IMG/VR virus record: IMGVR_UViG_3300001460_000271
Location: 1 to 20,734 of that record
Reading direction: 5' to 3' (one strand)
Length of the DNA: 20,734 bases
Source of the DNA: a virus
Shown piece after piece: positions 1 to 7,155 of this stretch. Every line of letters begins with the position of its first letter. The first letter of the stretch is position 1. Under the pieces are notes generated by a model, which was not told the DNA's origin, ran no database searches, and saw nothing but the letters and a program-made list of their open reading frames with translations. The position numbers were made by a program, and so were the translations under genes.

Positions 1-75
1 AAACAAAAACTTCTCATGATGGATGATAAAATGGGTTGGATAGAGGAATTCTTAATAAAAACATCTGATTTTTGA
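1..75 (+). CDS. C-terminal end of an unidentified gene (partial)
   Basis: Frame 1 is open from the first base to a TGA at 73-75 and encodes the last 24 residues of a protein whose start lies outside the window. The fragment is mixed hydrophobic and charged, with a Met/Asp/Lys stretch (LMMDDKMGW) and the ending LIKTSDF. It is too short to assign to a family. The stop overlaps the TTG start of the next gene by four bases (TTGA), the tight coupling seen elsewhere in this operon, which supports it being a real gene end. Confidence 0.6.
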   Translation, partial: KQKLLMMDDKMGWIEEFLIKTSDF

Positions 76-650
76 TATCTAATAAAACTAAAAAACTAAT
101 TAATTCCGAAGTAAGATTGTGGTCAAAACATTATCTAGAGGTTCCCAACAAACATTTAAATAGATTACCTGCTTGTCCCTATGCTAAAATGGCGTGGCTA
201 GATAATAAAGTTGATATTGAAATAAGAGAACCAAAAACAGGTTATACAAGAAATCTTAATAAACACATAAAAAGACTTAATTTTGATAAAAAAGAGATAT
301 TAGTATTTTGTGATATTTTTTTTAAAGAATATTCTCTGAATAAATTCCAAAGAATAATCGATAATTTTAATAGAAAATTTAATAAAAAAGACATTTATTT
401 TATGGGCTTTCATCCCAATAACCCTCCCAATGAGGAGGAACAAGAATTTTTATTAGATCCTACAGGTGACAAAACAAATTTACCTGATTCTCAGATTGAT
501 TTTTCAATGATGTTAATACAAAAGTTCTCGCAATTATACGAGGCATCTGATAGATTAAAACGCATGGGTTATTATGATAAATGGCCAACAGATTACTACA
601 ACGAAGTAGTATCGTCTAGACAACTACAGTATAAAAAGCTTTTTAAATAA
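72..650 (+). CDS. CPYAK/FHP-motif protein, remotely DUF1415-like
   Basis: A 192-residue soluble protein of unknown function, with no signal peptide or membrane segment. Visible landmarks are RLPACPYAKMAW at residues 31-42, a beta-rich stretch ILVFCDIFF at 76-84, FMGFHPNNPPNEEE at 110-123, and a C-terminal helical part. A Trp near the N-terminus, a CPFA/CPYA motif, then an FHP motif and a helical end recall the layout of DUF1415 proteins; this resemblance is from memory and remote. The TTG start is chosen because it overlaps the upstream stop (TTGA) and because the next in-frame Met (residue 40) would remove the CPYAK motif. It precedes the virion genes, so a role in late infection is possible but unproven. 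Confidence 0.75.
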   Translation: MISNKTKKLINSEVRLWSKHYLEVPNKHLNRLPACPYAKMAWLDNKVDIEIREPKTGYTRNLNKHIKRLNFDKKEILVFCDIFFKEYSLNKFQRIIDNFNRKFNKKDIYFMGFHPNNPPNEEEQEFLLDPTGDKTNLPDSQIDFSMMLIQKFSQLYEASDRLKRMGYYDKWPTDYYNEVVSSRQLQYKKLFK

Positions 651-655
651 GGAGG
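649..655 (+). promoter_or_regulatory. Strong ribosome binding site (AAGGAGG)
   Basis: A near-perfect Shine-Dalgarno sequence lies five bases before the ATG at 661. It overlaps the stop codon of the upstream gene. Most genes in this window have weak or no such sequence, so this site marks the tiny downstream ORF as genuinely and probably strongly translated. Confidence 0.75.
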
Positions 656-660
656 CTACA

Positions 661-807
661 ATGACAGGAATGGCAAAAAAGAAAAACGTAACAGGCGGCG
701 CGATGATGAAAATGCGTGGTGGTGGAATGATGAAAAAAATGAAGGGTGGCGGAATGGCCAAGAAGAAGAACGTAAAAAAGAAAACTAAATCTAAAAAGAA
801 AAAATAA
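661..807 (+). CDS. Small Lys/Gly/Met-rich basic protein
   Basis: A 48-residue protein made almost only of Lys, Gly, Met, Ala, Asn, Val and Thr. The heptapeptide MAKKKNV occurs at residues 4-10 and again at 32-38. Between them lie two Gly-Met segments, MKMRGGGMM and MKKMKGGGM, and the C-terminus is a Lys-rich tail. It has no Cys or Trp and no hydrophobic core, so it is probably disordered. The very high positive charge suggests binding to nucleic acid, an acidic protein surface or membrane. A strong AAGGAGG site supports translation. It sits just before the head-tail adaptor gene. Short Lys/Met/Gly-repeat peptides are, to my memory, common in marine phage late regions without known function. 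Confidence 0.7.
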   Translation: MTGMAKKKNVTGGAMMKMRGGGMMKKMKGGGMAKKKNVKKKTKSKKKK

Positions 808-810
808 TTA

Positions 811-1479
811 ATGACTACATCAGGAACAACAACTTTTAATTTAGAAATAGATAAGGTCATAGAAAGAGCTTATCGAAGAGCAGGTAAATCTTTACGCACA
901 GGTTATGATTTAGAAGCAGCTCGTGATAATTTAAATTTGTTGTTTTCTGAGTGGGCTAATAGAGGTTATAGTTTATGGAAAGTACAAAATCATACACAAA
1001 ATTTAACAGCTTCTACTAATCAATACACTGCACCCTCTAATGCAGATGATATTTTAGAAATGGTTTTTAGGAATGGAAGTACTGATACCTCTATGACAAA
1101 AATTTCAAGGTCAGAGTATCAAAATATTCCTAATAAAAGTTCTGAGGGAATACCCACACAATTTTATGTACAAAGAAATTTAGCTAATGTTCAAATTACT
1201 ACATACCTAACTCCTGAAACTACAGATACTCAAATTAATTATTGGTATGTACAAAGGATAGAGGATGTTGGAAAGTATACAAATACTCCTGATGCACCTT
1301 TTAGATTTTTACCCTGCATGGTATCTGGTTTAGCATATTATTTATCACAAGAAGTTAATCCCTCTCTTTCTGGTGAGTTAGAAAGAAGATACGAGTCAGA
1401 ATTAGCTAGAGCGATTACAGAAGACTCTCAATCAACTTCTGTAAATATTGTTCCTAAAACTTTCTATCCAGGATTATAA
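811..1479 (+). CDS. Head-tail adaptor / head completion protein (P22 gp4-like)
   Basis: A 222-residue protein with the pattern of podovirus head-tail adaptors. The N-terminal helical part (about residues 13-60: IERAYRRAGKSLRTGYDLEAARDN and onward to LLFSEWANRGYSLWKV) is followed by a beta-rich middle and a helical C-terminal part (about 165-200). Members of the P22 gp4-like group bind under the portal and close the filled head. The start follows the upstream stop by three bases, and the stop abuts the next ATG, showing translational coupling. A second adaptor-like gene lies two genes downstream, matching a neck made of successive rings. The family is a good match by pattern, but remote homology was not tested. 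Confidence 0.75.
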   Translation: MTTSGTTTFNLEIDKVIERAYRRAGKSLRTGYDLEAARDNLNLLFSEWANRGYSLWKVQNHTQNLTASTNQYTAPSNADDILEMVFRNGSTDTSMTKISRSEYQNIPNKSSEGIPTQFYVQRNLANVQITTYLTPETTDTQINYWYVQRIEDVGKYTNTPDAPFRFLPCMVSGLAYYLSQEVNPSLSGELERRYESELARAITEDSQSTSVNIVPKTFYPGL

Positions 1480-1809
1480 ATGGCATTTGCATCAGGTAAA
1501 TTTTCACAAGCAATTTGTGATAGATGTGGATTTCAAGTTCCCTATTTAAATTTAAGTAAAGAATGGAATGGTTTATTAGTATGCCAAGAATGTTATGAGC
1601 CAAAACATCCTCAACTTGATCCAGGCTATCACAGTGCAGACGCTGAAGCATTAGAAAATCCTAGACCTCAAGAACAATTACCTTTAGTCGTTCAAGTTGG
1701 TATACCTAATGATACTTTTTTTACATCGAATGGTATGCAGCCTTCTACAATAAGTGATGACTTGAACATAGGAACAAGTCTTGGTACAGTAGAGGTAGTT
1801 ATATCATGA
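1480..1809 (+). CDS. Small four-cysteine (zinc-binding-like) phage protein
   Basis: A 109-residue protein whose N-terminal half carries two CxxC pairs, C13-x2-C16 (ICDRCGF) and C35-x2-C38 (VCQECYEPKHPQ), 18 residues apart. This is the layout of a zinc ribbon or knuckle. The C-terminal half is Pro/Ser/Thr-rich and beta-prone (VGTVEVVIS-like ending). Proteins of this pattern sit between the two head-tail adaptor genes in many tailed phages, so a structural or assembly role in the neck is likely. It begins directly after the upstream TAA and its end overlaps the next start in ATGA. The metal itself cannot be read from sequence; zinc is inferred from Cys spacing. Confidence 0.7.
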   Translation: MAFASGKFSQAICDRCGFQVPYLNLSKEWNGLLVCQECYEPKHPQLDPGYHSADAEALENPRPQEQLPLVVQVGIPNDTFFTSNGMQPSTISDDLNIGTSLGTVEVVIS

Positions 1810-2492
1810 ATTATTCTGAATTATTATCAAATGTGAGAAATTATACTGAAGTTACTTCTGATGTTCTTACAGATTCAATTATTAATATTTTTATTACAAA
1901 TGTAGAAAATAAAATTGATAGAGCTATAGATTCTGATAGTCAGAGAAGATATGCTACTACAACCCTTGAAATCAACAATTCTTTTATTGATGTTTCGGGT
2001 CCTGAAGGTGGTTTTCGATTTGCCAGGGGACTACAAATGCATAAAACTGACGGTACCATTGTATGGCTACAACAAGTAGATACTACTTTTATTGATGAGT
2101 ATTCTGTTGAGAGGTCTACTACTGATGCGAATTTTACAGGTGAACCTAGATATTGGGCAAATTGGGATGCTACAACTTTGATGGTAGCTCCAACTCCTAA
2201 TGCAGCTTACACAATTGAAATGTGGTATAATGAAACTCCTGAAAGGATAAGTAGTACAAACACTACAACTTTTTTATCTAATAATGCCTCAGAGGTTTTA
2301 TTATATGGCACTTTAGCAGAAGCCTTTTCCTACTTGAAAAATGTTCAGGATATGCAATTATACGAAGCTAAGTTTACCGCTGCTTTAAAACTTTTTGCGG
2401 ATGAGCAGATGGGTAGAAAACGCAGGGATGAGTATGTAGATGGTGTACTACGAATTCCTTTAACATCATTAGATCCTAAAGGGGGTACATAA
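1806..2492 (+). CDS. Phage adaptor protein (SU10-type head-tail adaptor)
   Basis: A 228-residue protein that begins NYSELLSNVRNYTEVTSD and continues with a helix ending in ENKIDRAID, the N-terminal signature of a widespread phage adaptor family (SU10 adaptor-like). The middle is beta-rich (about residues 50-150: PRYWANWDATTLMVAPTP, YTIEMWYNETPE) and the C-terminal part helical (EVLLYGTLAEAFSYLKN, then KFTAALKLFADEQMGRKRRDE). Such proteins form a ring between portal/connector and nozzle in short-tailed phages. The ATGA overlap with the previous gene indicates coupled translation. Together with the gp4-like gene and the nozzle gene at 11158 it completes a podovirus-type neck. Confidence 0.75.
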   Translation: MNYSELLSNVRNYTEVTSDVLTDSIINIFITNVENKIDRAIDSDSQRRYATTTLEINNSFIDVSGPEGGFRFARGLQMHKTDGTIVWLQQVDTTFIDEYSVERSTTDANFTGEPRYWANWDATTLMVAPTPNAAYTIEMWYNETPERISSTNTTTFLSNNASEVLLYGTLAEAFSYLKNVQDMQLYEAKFTAALKLFADEQMGRKRRDEYVDGVLRIPLTSLDPKGGT

Positions 2493-2493
2493 A

Positions 2494-2937
2494 ATGGCAA
2501 TAAATCAAGCAGTCTGTGCTTCATTTAAAAAACAGTTACTAGAAGGAGATCATGATATTGATAACGATACAATCAATCTTGCTCTGTACACAAACTCTGT
2601 AACTTTAAATGGAAACACAACAGCCTATTCCGCGACAAACGAAGTAGGTAATTCAGGAACATACGCAGCAGGTGGAGCAACTTTAACAAGTCCAACTATC
2701 GGTTTAACAGCAAGTAGTGTAACAGCTTCAACAGCATTTGTTGATTTTGCAAACGCAAGTTTTACATCAGCAACAATTTCTGCTCAAGCAGCTTTGATCT
2801 ACAATAGATCTTCAAGTGCTACAAACGCAGCTATTTGTGTTCTTGATTTCGGTGCAGTTAAAACATCAACAAACGGTACATTCACAATCGCATTTCCAAC
2901 TAATGATGCTTCAAGTGCAATATTAAGATTATCTTAA
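2494..2937 (+). CDS. Beta-rich virion structural protein
   Basis: A 147-residue protein starting MAINQAVCASFKKQLLEGDHD, followed by a Ser/Thr/Ala-rich all-beta body (INLALYTNSVTL, YSATNEVGNSGTYAAGG, AALIYNRSSSATNAAICVLDFG). This N-terminal pattern is familiar from structural-module proteins of marine tailed phages. The composition fits a decoration, fibre-base or tail accessory protein. It has no signal peptide or membrane segment. It starts one base after the preceding stop and is followed by a repetitive structural protein. The exact virion position is unknown. Confidence 0.65.
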   Translation: MAINQAVCASFKKQLLEGDHDIDNDTINLALYTNSVTLNGNTTAYSATNEVGNSGTYAAGGATLTSPTIGLTASSVTASTAFVDFANASFTSATISAQAALIYNRSSSATNAAICVLDFGAVKTSTNGTFTIAFPTNDASSAILRLS

Positions 2938-2941
2938 TATA

Positions 2942-2947
2942 GAGGAG
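2942..2947 (+). promoter_or_regulatory. Ribosome binding site (GAGGAG)
   Basis: GAGGAG lies seven bases before the ATG at 2955 and fixes the start of the repetitive structural protein. It is one of only a few clear Shine-Dalgarno sites in the window. Confidence 0.65.
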
Positions 2948-2954
2948 CATTACC

Positions 2955-3941
2955 ATGGCAGATGCTTGGGGTGAAAATAATTGGGGCGAAGGACCTTGGG
3001 GTCAACAAAGCTCAATTACAGTATCTGTTACTGGACTATCAACAACAACAGCAATTGGCACTGAGTCAGTTGTTGCAGATGCCATAGTATCAGTTTCAAC
3101 TTTATCTATGACCAGTGCTGTAGGCACTGCAATAGGTGAACCTGAAAATGTCACGTTTCCTACAGGTGTTTCATTCGAAACACAACTCTCTGGAGCATTA
3201 GCAATTGAAGAAGGTGCAGGCGTTGTCTTGCCAAGTCTTTCTATGGCTTTCACCGCAGGTGATGAAACAGGCTCAGGTACCGTGGATGCAGGTTGGGGAA
3301 GAAACAACTGGGGATCTTTTGCTTGGAATGAAAATATAACACAAGAGGTTAGTGTCACAGGCGTGACAATGACCACAGCACTTGGGACAACTTCTCAAGA
3401 AGTTGGAACAGGTGTCATTGTAAGTCCTACAGGATTATCAATGACAAGTGCCTTAGGCACAACATCTCAAACAGGAACGGCAGTAGAAACTTTAGATAGT
3501 TTAACAATAGGTGCCGCTTTATCGGGAGCGACTGTTTCTGGTGAAGGAAGTGCTGCAGTAATAGCACCTTCCGATCAATTAGACTTTGCTATTGGTACTC
3601 CAGTTATTGATATCTTTACACAAGTAGATCCTACATCGGTCACAATGACCTCTGCTTTAGGAACTGCCACTGTAGAGGCAGATGCTCTAGTGACTCTTGG
3701 CAGTTTAAGTATGACCTCTGCTTTAGGAACCGAAACTGTAGAGGTAGGTACAGGTGTTATTGTAAGCGTTTCTACAGTAGCCTTGTCTTTTGCAGAAGGC
3801 TCAACCACTCCTTCAGGAGGAGCTGTGGTCAATGTAACAGGTGTTGATTTATCGATAATTCCAGGAAACCCTTTTGCTACACCTTGGGCAAAAGTAGTAA
3901 CAGGTGCAAGTAATACATGGAAAGAAGTAGATGCAGCATAA
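2955..3941 (+). CDS. Repetitive Trp-motif / MTSALGT-repeat structural protein
   Basis: A 328-residue Ser/Thr/Val/Gly-rich, Cys-free, probably all-beta protein. Two Trp-rich segments, WGENNWGEGPWG (5-16) and WGRNNWGSFAW (114-124), head two repeat blocks. The motif MTSALGT or a close variant occurs at about residues 52, 139, 163, 231 and 253, with a more divergent TTAIGT at 31. The intervals are 22-24 residues within blocks. At DNA level an identical 20-base stretch recurs at 3645-3664 and 3711-3730, 66 bases apart, so the last duplication is recent or kept by recombination. It lies between a beta-rich structural gene and the fibres; a fibre, fibre adaptor or decoration role is inferred. Its acidic composition fits an extracellular virion part. 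Confidence 0.65.
   Translation: MADAWGENNWGEGPWGQQSSITVSVTGLSTTTAIGTESVVADAIVSVSTLSMTSAVGTAIGEPENVTFPTGVSFETQLSGALAIEEGAGVVLPSLSMAFTAGDETGSGTVDAGWGRNNWGSFAWNENITQEVSVTGVTMTTALGTTSQEVGTGVIVSPTGLSMTSALGTTSQTGTAVETLDSLTIGAALSGATVSGEGSAAVIAPSDQLDFAIGTPVIDIFTQVDPTSVTMTSALGTATVEADALVTLGSLSMTSALGTETVEVGTGVIVSVSTVALSFAEGSTTPSGGAVVNVTGVDLSIIPGNPFATPWAKVVTGASNTWKEVDAA
3645..3730 (+). repeat. Direct repeat pair of 20 bases inside the repetitive structural gene
   Basis: ATGACCTCTGCTTTAGGAAC at 3645-3664 is repeated exactly at 3711-3730. The 66-base offset equals 22 codons and preserves the reading frame. Flanking bases are similar but diverged (TGTAGAGGCAG against TGTAGAGGTAG). More divergent copies of the encoded motif occur upstream in the same gene. 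Confidence 0.8.
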
Positions 3942-3946
3942 TAGTA

Positions 3947-3974
3947 TTGATAGATTTGAAAAAAAAAATATAAT
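3947..3974 (+). promoter_or_regulatory. Candidate sigma70-like promoter before the tail-fibre genes
   Basis: TTGATA (3947-3952) and TATAAT (3969-3974) are separated by 16 bases. A run of ten A (3959-3968) lies in the spacer directly before the -10 box. The site lies in the 44-base gap between the repetitive structural gene and the first tail-fibre gene. The expected transcript start is about 3981, only about five bases before the ATG at 3986, giving an almost leaderless message. AT-rich DNA yields such matches by chance, but a consensus -10 with acceptable spacing in a gap is notable. Confidence 0.45.
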
Positions 3975-3985
3975 TGGAATGAAAA

Positions 3986-5035
3986 ATGGCAAGTACATAC
4001 TCAGATAGATTAAAATTAGAACTAATGGCTACAGGGGCAAATGCCAACACCTGGGGCAACAATACTAATAATAATTTACAGACAATTGATTCTTTTGGTG
4101 GTGGTTATCTTTCTAAATCTGTAGCAGGTTCAGCAAATATAACCTTGTCTACAAATAACGCAGATCCTGCAGCAGAAGCGTCAAATAAAGTTATTGAATT
4201 CACAGGTGCTTTAACAGGAGATATAATAGTTTTTATACCCGCTGTAGAAAATAATTATATTTTCTTCAACAACACCACTGGCTCTCAAACTTTAAGCATA
4301 GCTCCAACAGGGCATACAGCCAATGCAGTAGCTATCACACAAGGTGCACATACGATTATGTATAATAATGCTAGTAATAAGATAGTAGATTTATTTGCAA
4401 ACTCACTTGGAACTGTGAGTGTTAAAGGTGCAGCCAATGTTGCTGCAACTGTACAGGTTAAAGCTAATGGTCAACTTTCAGCTACCTCTTTTACAGGAGA
4501 TGGTTCAGGATTATCTGGTGTAACCACACTAGATGCCGGAACACAAATGGTTTTTTTAGGAGCTTCAGCACCAACTGGTTGGACTCAAAATACAGCGGCG
4601 GCTTTAAATAACGCAACCTTAAGAGTTATTACATCAGGCACCGCAGGAACAGGTGGAGCAGATACTTTTCAAGATGTTTTTGCTGCAAAAAATACATCTG
4701 GAGCTGCTGCAGCAGGTATATCACCTCTAAGTGTAAGTGGCGGAAGCATCGGAAATGCAACTTTATCTACACCTCAATTACCTTCCCACTTGCACTCAGG
4801 TCTTAAAGGTACTTTTACAGGTTCTAACTTTCAAGGTGGACCCGCAGGTGCACAAGGATTGACATTAACCAATGGATCAACAAGTGGTGCAACAGGAGGT
4901 GGTGGTTCTCACACTCACCCTTTATCAGGAAGTGCCTCTGTATCTGGAAACATATCAGCACCTTCAGTAGCTTTAGCCGTACCTAATATGGACATAAAGC
5001 ATTCAAATGTTATAGTATGTAGTAAGGACGCATAA
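3986..5035 (+). CDS. Tail fibre protein 1 of 3 (HxH-tip fibre)
   Basis: A 349-residue tail-fibre protein, first of three adjacent paralogues of nearly equal length. The N-terminal module (about 1-140: SDRLKLELMATGANANTWGN, then IPAVENNYIFFNNTTGS, then GAHTIMYNN, then IVDLFANSLG) is shared and probably attaches the fibre to the particle or forms the shaft base. A linker (about 160-182) with TSFTGDGSGLSGV is typical of phage fibres and adhesins. The C-terminal tip starts near GWTQNTAA and has a Gly-rich GTGGADTF. Two HxH motifs, HLH (268-270) and HTH (309-311), recall iron-binding HxH motifs in the T4 gp37 tip. The sequence between them is unique to this copy. The end is VPNMDIKHSNVIVCSKDA. Confidence 0.8.
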   Translation: MASTYSDRLKLELMATGANANTWGNNTNNNLQTIDSFGGGYLSKSVAGSANITLSTNNADPAAEASNKVIEFTGALTGDIIVFIPAVENNYIFFNNTTGSQTLSIAPTGHTANAVAITQGAHTIMYNNASNKIVDLFANSLGTVSVKGAANVAATVQVKANGQLSATSFTGDGSGLSGVTTLDAGTQMVFLGASAPTGWTQNTAAALNNATLRVITSGTAGTGGADTFQDVFAAKNTSGAAAAGISPLSVSGGSIGNATLSTPQLPSHLHSGLKGTFTGSNFQGGPAGAQGLTLTNGSTSGATGGGGSHTHPLSGSASVSGNISAPSVALAVPNMDIKHSNVIVCSKDA

Positions 5036-6090
5036 TGAGTAGTTCATATACAGATAGTTTAAAATTAGAAAAACAAGCAACAGGAGCAAATGCTAATACC
5101 TGGGGTAATAATACTAATAATAATTTAGAAGTTGTAGATGCTTTTAATTCAGGTTATCTATCAAAATCTGTAGCGGGTTCAGCGGATGTTACATTGACAA
5201 CTGCTAATGCAGATCCTGCAGCTGAATCTTCCAACAAAGTTATTGAGTTTACTGGAACATTGACTGGAAATATAAAAGTTTTCGTTCCCGCTGTTGAAAA
5301 TAATTATATATTTTTTAATAATACTGCAGGTTCTTTTAGCTTAACAGTTGCACCTACCGGCCATGCTGCAAATGGAGTTGCAATTGCACAGGGAGCGCAC
5401 ACTATTCAGTATTGCAAAGGTAATAGAATTGTTGATTTGTTTGCAAGTTCTTTTGGTAACATATCCGCAAAGACTCAAATTAAAATTGGTGATAATGTAA
5501 AACTTAATGCAAATGGTGTGGTACAGGCTACAACACTTTTAGGTAATGGTGCAGGTCTTTCTGGTGTAGAAGAATTTGCTGCAGGAACTAAACCGTTATT
5601 TGTGCAAACAGCATCTCCCACAGGATTTACAACAGATACAACAGCAACCTTATCAGAGTGTTGTTTACAAGTGGTAAACGGAACAGGTGGAGGTACAGGT
5701 GGATCTGATGCATTTTCTAGTACCTTTACAGGCTCAAAGAGTGCAACAGTAACAGATGCTCCTATTGATATTTCTAGTTTATCAGTAAGTAGTAACTATG
5801 CTATTGGTGCACATACACTTTCAACTCCTGAAATGGCAGGCCATACTCACACAATTATGCAATCAGCTCCCTCAAGTAGACTCCAGACAGGTAATGAACC
5901 GGTGCCAAGAAAAACTGCAGGTGCTCCCTCTAACGTTCCTGCTGATACTGGAAATACAGGAGGTGGAGGAAGTCATACTCACCCTCTCGGATCTTTTTCT
6001 TTATCAGGCACTTTAACATCACCTTTAAGTGCTTCTGTTCCTAATATGAATTTAAAATTTGCAGATAGCATAATTTCGGTGAAGGATTAA
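5035..6090 (+). CDS. Tail fibre protein 2 of 3 (HxH-tip fibre)
   Basis: A 351-residue paralogue of its neighbours. The shared N-terminal part includes ATGANANTWGNNTNNNLEVV and FVPAVENNYIFFNNTAGS, followed by the linker GNGAGLSGV and the Gly-rich GGGTGGSDAF. HxH motifs lie at 270-272 (GHTHTIM) and 314-316 (SHTHPLG). The segment between them (about 275-308) is longer and richer in Pro/Arg than in the other copies (SRLQTGNEPVPRKTAGAPSN), as expected for a receptor-contact loop. This copy has ASPTGFTTDTTA where the others read GWTQNTAA, adjacent cysteines at 209-210, and lacks the Cys of the VIxCSKD ending (it has IISVKD). Its ATG shares one base with the upstream TAA, so the fibre genes are translationally coupled. 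Confidence 0.8.
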   Translation: MSSSYTDSLKLEKQATGANANTWGNNTNNNLEVVDAFNSGYLSKSVAGSADVTLTTANADPAAESSNKVIEFTGTLTGNIKVFVPAVENNYIFFNNTAGSFSLTVAPTGHAANGVAIAQGAHTIQYCKGNRIVDLFASSFGNISAKTQIKIGDNVKLNANGVVQATTLLGNGAGLSGVEEFAAGTKPLFVQTASPTGFTTDTTATLSECCLQVVNGTGGGTGGSDAFSSTFTGSKSATVTDAPIDISSLSVSSNYAIGAHTLSTPEMAGHTHTIMQSAPSSRLQTGNEPVPRKTAGAPSNVPADTGNTGGGGSHTHPLGSFSLSGTLTSPLSASVPNMNLKFADSIISVKD

Positions 6091-6092
6091 TT

Positions 6093-7136
6093 ATGAGTAG
6101 CTCATTTTCAGATCGTTATAAATTAGAGTTAATGTCCACAGGTGCTAATGCAAACACCTGGGGTAATAATACAAACACAAACTTAGATGTTATTGATAAA
6201 TTTACAGCGGGATATATTTCAAAGTCTGTTGCAGGCTCTGCTGACGTTACACTTACAACTGCTAATGCAGATCCTTCAACTGAATCAGCTAATAAAGTTA
6301 TAGAACTAACAGGAGCTTTGACTGGTGATATAAAAGTATTCATACCCGCAGTAGAAAATTATTATTACATTTTTAACAATACAACAGGTTCTCATACCTT
6401 AAACATATCTGTAACAGGCCATGCCGCAAACGTTGTGCCAGTGGTTCAAGGTTCACACACAATTATATATTGTAAAGATGGTGATGATGTAGTTGATTTA
6501 TTTGCAAACTCATTAGGAACTCTAAGTATTAAAAACTCTATGACCGTTAATGGAGCTGTATTTACTGCCTCTAATGGTGGTATAACTGCAACAACCTATT
6601 CTGGTAATGGATCAACTTTATCAGGGGTTTCTAGTATTCCATCAGGAACCACAGCAATGTTTTTTCAAGGATCAGCACCTAGTGGATGGACACAAAACAC
6701 AGCTGCATCTATTAACACATCAACAATGAGAGTTGTGACTGGTTCTGGCGGGGGCACAGGAGGCTCTGACGCTTTTGGAACAGTCTTTACAGGTTCAAAA
6801 AATACTGCATCTGGTGCAATCAATTTTACTGATGTATCTGGAGCTTCAGCACCTGCAAACTTTTCAGCAGGGGCAACAACTGTATCAACACCACAAATAG
6901 CTTCTCATACTCACAGTTGGACTCAAGGTACTTTTAGTCCTTTAAGAAACCAAGGTGGTAATACACAACAGGTTCCTCCTGGGCAAGCTTCTCAATCAAC
7001 AGGTGGTGGCGGTAGTCACGTTCATTCTTTTTCAGGAAGTCTTGCACTTGGAGGTAGTGGAACAACCACAACAGCTTTATCTGTACCCGCTATGAATATA
7101 AAATTTGCAAATGTTATTGCGTGTTCTAAAGATTAA
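6093..7136 (+). CDS. Tail fibre protein 3 of 3 (HxH-tip fibre)
   Basis: A 347-residue third paralogue, starting two bases after the previous stop. The N-terminal module is conserved (STGANANTWGNNTNTNLDVI, FIPAVENYYYIFNNTTGS). The linker is GNGSTLSGV, and the tip has SGWTQNTAA and GGGTGGSDAF. HxH motifs lie at 272-274 (SHTHSWTQ) and 309-311 (SHVHSFSG). The segment between them (SPLRNQGGNTQQVPPGQASQ) again differs from the other copies. The end VPAMNIKFANVIACSKD matches fibre 1. Known fibre tips with repeated HxH motifs bind metal along a trimer axis; here that is inference. Three similar proteins could form separate fibres with different receptors or a mixed fibre. Confidence 0.8.
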   Translation: MSSSFSDRYKLELMSTGANANTWGNNTNTNLDVIDKFTAGYISKSVAGSADVTLTTANADPSTESANKVIELTGALTGDIKVFIPAVENYYYIFNNTTGSHTLNISVTGHAANVVPVVQGSHTIIYCKDGDDVVDLFANSLGTLSIKNSMTVNGAVFTASNGGITATTYSGNGSTLSGVSSIPSGTTAMFFQGSAPSGWTQNTAASINTSTMRVVTGSGGGTGGSDAFGTVFTGSKNTASGAINFTDVSGASAPANFSAGATTVSTPQIASHTHSWTQGTFSPLRNQGGNTQQVPPGQASQSTGGGGSHVHSFSGSLALGGSGTTTTALSVPAMNIKFANVIACSKD

Positions 7137-7145
7137 GAATATAAT
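7117..7145 (+). promoter_or_regulatory. Candidate promoter at the end of the fibre genes
   Basis: TTGCGT (7117-7122) and TATAAT (7140-7145) are separated by 17 bases. The -35 half lies inside the end of fibre gene 3 and the -10 half in the 19-base gap. A transcript would begin near 7152, about four bases before the ATG at 7156, where no Shine-Dalgarno sequence is visible. It could give separate expression of the accessory block after the fibres. Chance matches in AT-rich DNA cannot be excluded. Confidence 0.4.
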
Positions 7146-7155
7146 ATCCTAACTT

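Noticed and set aside
624-860. 78-residue minus-strand ORF, Phe/Ile-rich, membrane-like
   Set aside because: It is the complement of the Lys/Met/Gly gene at 661-807; Lys codons read backwards give Phe, producing a false hydrophobic protein. No ribosome site.
3002-3832. Minus-strand ORFs of 124 and 85 residues
   Set aside because: Shadows of the Ser/Thr/Val-rich repeat gene; low-complexity, and the + frame has a strong ribosome site and structured repeats.
5798-6016. 72-residue + strand ORF inside fibre 2
   Set aside because: Lies wholly within the tail-fibre gene in another frame, with no ribosome site and no conserved pattern.
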